Shown piece after piece: positions 5,909-6,948 of a stretch of DNA of 6,948 nt. The first letter of the stretch is position 1. The number at the start of each line of letters is the position of its first letter. A program made the position numbers and the translations under genes. This DNA is from UCB3 sp964415605 (GTDB lineage: Bacteria > Chloroflexota > Anaerolineae > Epilineales > Epilineaceae): positions 1 through 6,948 of the forward strand of contig CAYQBA010000218.1 in NCBI GenBank assembly GCA_964415605.1. The letters run 5' to 3'. The notes beneath the pieces were generated by a model. That model did not search any database. It was not told the DNA's origin and saw nothing but the letters and a program-made list of their open reading frames with translations.

Positions 5909-5946
5909 CCCCCCTAACCCCCCAATAATGGGGGGAACTCTTTGGC
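5909..5946 (+). repeat. Left inverted-repeat arm
   Basis: The order is C6, TAA, C6, AATAAT, G6, AACTCTTTGGC. It is preceded by G6-CCAG (5899-5908), so the outer C6 can alternatively pair with that G6 in a local 6-bp hairpin. Confidence 0.8.
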
Positions 5947-6044
5947 GGATGACATGCGTTGGCTCGGGCACCTTAGGTTGGCCGGGGATGGACATCAGAA
6001 TACCATCGACCAAATGACGTCTTCCGGCATCTTGCATGAGGTTG

Positions 6045-6081
6045 CCAAGAGAGTTCCCCCCATTATTGGGGGTTAGGGGGG
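6045..6081 (-). repeat. Right inverted-repeat arm
   Basis: Read on the minus strand the order is C6, TAA, C5, AATAAT, G6, AACTCTCTTGGC, matching the left arm except for one missing C and the extra CT before TTGGC. It is followed on the plus strand by CCAAAG. Confidence 0.8.
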
Positions 6082-6177
6082 CCAAAGTCGCCCGTTGACC
6101 ACCGGACACCGCCGCCAGACTCTGACTTGTCGCCGATGGGCTCAACGCCCGGGTGACGCCAGACGCGGCGCATGCCG

Positions 6178-6948
6178 TTAGCGGGGGGCGAGGGAGGGCC
6201 GCCCCCCCGCCCTCACCCACCCGAGCGCGCGCAGCTCGTACCACGCCATCCACACGCTGAGCTCGAGCCCGAGCCACCCGTCGCGCCAGCCGCCAAGCGT
6301 CACGAACCGGCGCCACGCCTCGCGCAGCGGCTGCAGGGCGAAGTGGTGGGGCCGCACCCGCGCGCCGGCCGCCAGCCGCCGCGCGGCCTCGAGGCGCGCG
6401 TAGGCCGCCTGCTTGGCCCGGAACTCGCGCCGGCTGGCGTAGTTGAGGTGCACCAGCGGCGCGGCGAGCCGGCCGACGGCGCCAGCCACCTCGGCGACCT
6501 CGTGGACCGCGCGGTCGGGGTCGTAGCGCGCGCGGTCGGCCCGCAGCAGCCGCAGCTGGTGGTCCGGCCACCAGCCGCCGCCGCGCAGGCGGTGGCCCCA
6601 GAACTCGTTGCGGCGCGGGATCCAGTAGGCGCTCGCCGCCGCGGGCTCCGCCGCCGGCGCGCTGCCGAGCGCGGTCGGGCCCGGATCGATCGGGATGGCC
6701 GCCCCGTCGACCACCGCCCGGATCTCCGCCGCCAGCGCCGGCGGCACGCGCTCGTCGGCGTCGACGAACAACACCCACGGCGTGGTCGCCAGCGACAGGG
6801 CGTGCTGGCGCTGGCGCGAGTAGTTCTCGAACGGGTGGTGCGCGACGGCGGCGCCGGCGGCCCGGGCGATCGCCACCGTCGCGTCGGTGCTGCCCGAGTC
6901 CAGCACGACGACCGCGTCCGCCCACCACAGGCTCGCCAGGCAGTCGGG
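6178..6948 (-). CDS. Family 2 glycosyltransferase, WaaE/KdtX-like (start beyond window edge)
   Basis: This cytosolic or membrane-associated enzyme transfers a sugar from a nucleotide-sugar donor, probably to a lipid-linked or cell-envelope glycan. The 256 visible residues run from the window edge (PDCLASLWWADAVVVLDSGS) and cover the GT-A nucleotide-binding start, DSGSTDAT, FVDADERVP with the DxD-type metal site (DADE, residues 63-66 of the visible part), and an acceptor segment with RRNEFWGHRL and AVHEV. The C-terminal tail, GWRDGWLGLELSVWMAWYEL, is typical of this branch. Compared with relatives, only about 20-30 N-terminal residues (the first strand and the TLNEE-like motif) are missing. 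A GTG at 6906 is inside the conserved fold and is not the start. An Ala/Pro-rich insert near residues 82-108 is unusual. The stop is TAA at 6180-6178. It is convergent with the trefoil gene across the inverted-repeat element. The exact sugar and acceptor cannot be read. Confidence 0.92.
   Translation of the reverse strand, partial: PDCLASLWWADAVVVLDSGSTDATVAIARAAGAAVAHHPFENYSRQRQHALSLATTPWVLFVDADERVPPALAAEIRAVVDGAAIPIDPGPTALGSAPAAEPAAASAYWIPRRNEFWGHRLRGGGWWPDHQLRLLRADRARYDPDRAVHEVAEVAGAVGRLAAPLVHLNYASRREFRAKQAAYARLEAARRLAAGARVRPHHFALQPLREAWRRFVTLGGWRDGWLGLELSVWMAWYELRALGWVRAGGRPSLAPR

Larger units (their letters stand above)
5909..6081. mobile_element. 173-bp inverted-repeat element (MITE-like or palindromic intergenic repeat)
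   Basis: Two arms of about 37 bp in opposite orientation (5909-5946 and 6045-6081) enclose a 98-bp core (5947-6044). Each arm reads C6-TAA-C5/6-AATAAT-G6-AACTCT..TTGGC from the outside in. They differ by one C and by a 1-2 nt insertion near the inner end. Each arm also contains its own small hairpin (C5/6-AATAAT-G5/6). The core encodes no recognisable protein, so if mobile it depends on a transposase elsewhere. No clean target-site duplication is visible. The element sits between convergent genes, and 6082-6177 beyond it shows no feature I can support. Confidence 0.65.

Noticed and set aside
5954..6076. 40-codon plus-strand ORF inside the inverted-repeat element
   Set aside because: It has no ribosome site, its end is encoded by the inverted-repeat arm, and there is no recognisable motif.
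6068..6081. G5-TTA-G6 as a G-quadruplex or telomere-like motif
   Set aside because: Only two G runs are present on the strand at this spot; four are needed within one strand, so the inverted-repeat explanation is preferred.
5899..6084. GGGGGGCCA at 5899-5907 and 6076-6084 as a target-site duplication
   Set aside because: The right copy overlaps the inverted-repeat arm itself, so it cannot be a flanking duplication in the usual sense.

Overview
This is a high-GC bacterial chromosomal window. It has ordinary housekeeping genes at both edges and an accessory, surface-directed block between them. Taxonomy is not decidable from the sequence alone. A divergent mutL with a leaderless-type promoter, a long-form ribosome hibernation factor, and intergenic C6/G6 inverted repeats around an AATAAT centre are compatible with a Chloroflexota-like organism, but that is a guess.

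Layout. (1) Bases 1-1145, minus strand: the N-terminal two domains of MutL, with the rest beyond the left edge. (2) Bases 1146-1312: a compact divergent control region with a TATAAT box facing each way. The mutL box lies 6 nt from the ATG (probable leaderless mRNA). The hpf box is followed by a leader that can fold into a three-way junction. (3) Bases 1313-2396, plus strand: hpf (long form), then a low-molecular-weight protein phosphatase, probably co-transcribed. (4) Bases 2397-2674: an intergenic region or leader with a good promoter candidate and several hairpins. (5) Bases 2675-4324, plus: a secreted CAP-domain protein with three copies of an unrecognised Cys-pair repeat of about 80-90 residues. 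(6) Bases 4468-5778, plus: a lipoprotein with two ricin-type beta-trefoil domains (six QxW subdomains) made by duplication of a whole trefoil. (7) Bases 5779-6177: no gene. It holds an 18-bp-stem hairpin directly after the lipoprotein gene and a 173-bp element bounded by inverted repeats of about 37 bp. (8) Bases 6178-6948, minus: a family 2 glycosyltransferase whose first residues lie beyond the right edge.

How the parts fit. hpf and the phosphatase look like a small stress or housekeeping unit. The CAP protein and the trefoil lipoprotein are adjacent, same-strand, exported and repeat-built, with a conserved Cys pair in every repeat. They are the most likely place for undescribed biology: plausibly a secreted CAP effector with binding modules and a membrane-anchored glycan-binding partner, though no function is shown by the sequence. 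The accessory block and the inverted-repeat element are visibly less GC-extreme than mutL and the glycosyltransferase, which suggests a different history from the flanking genes.
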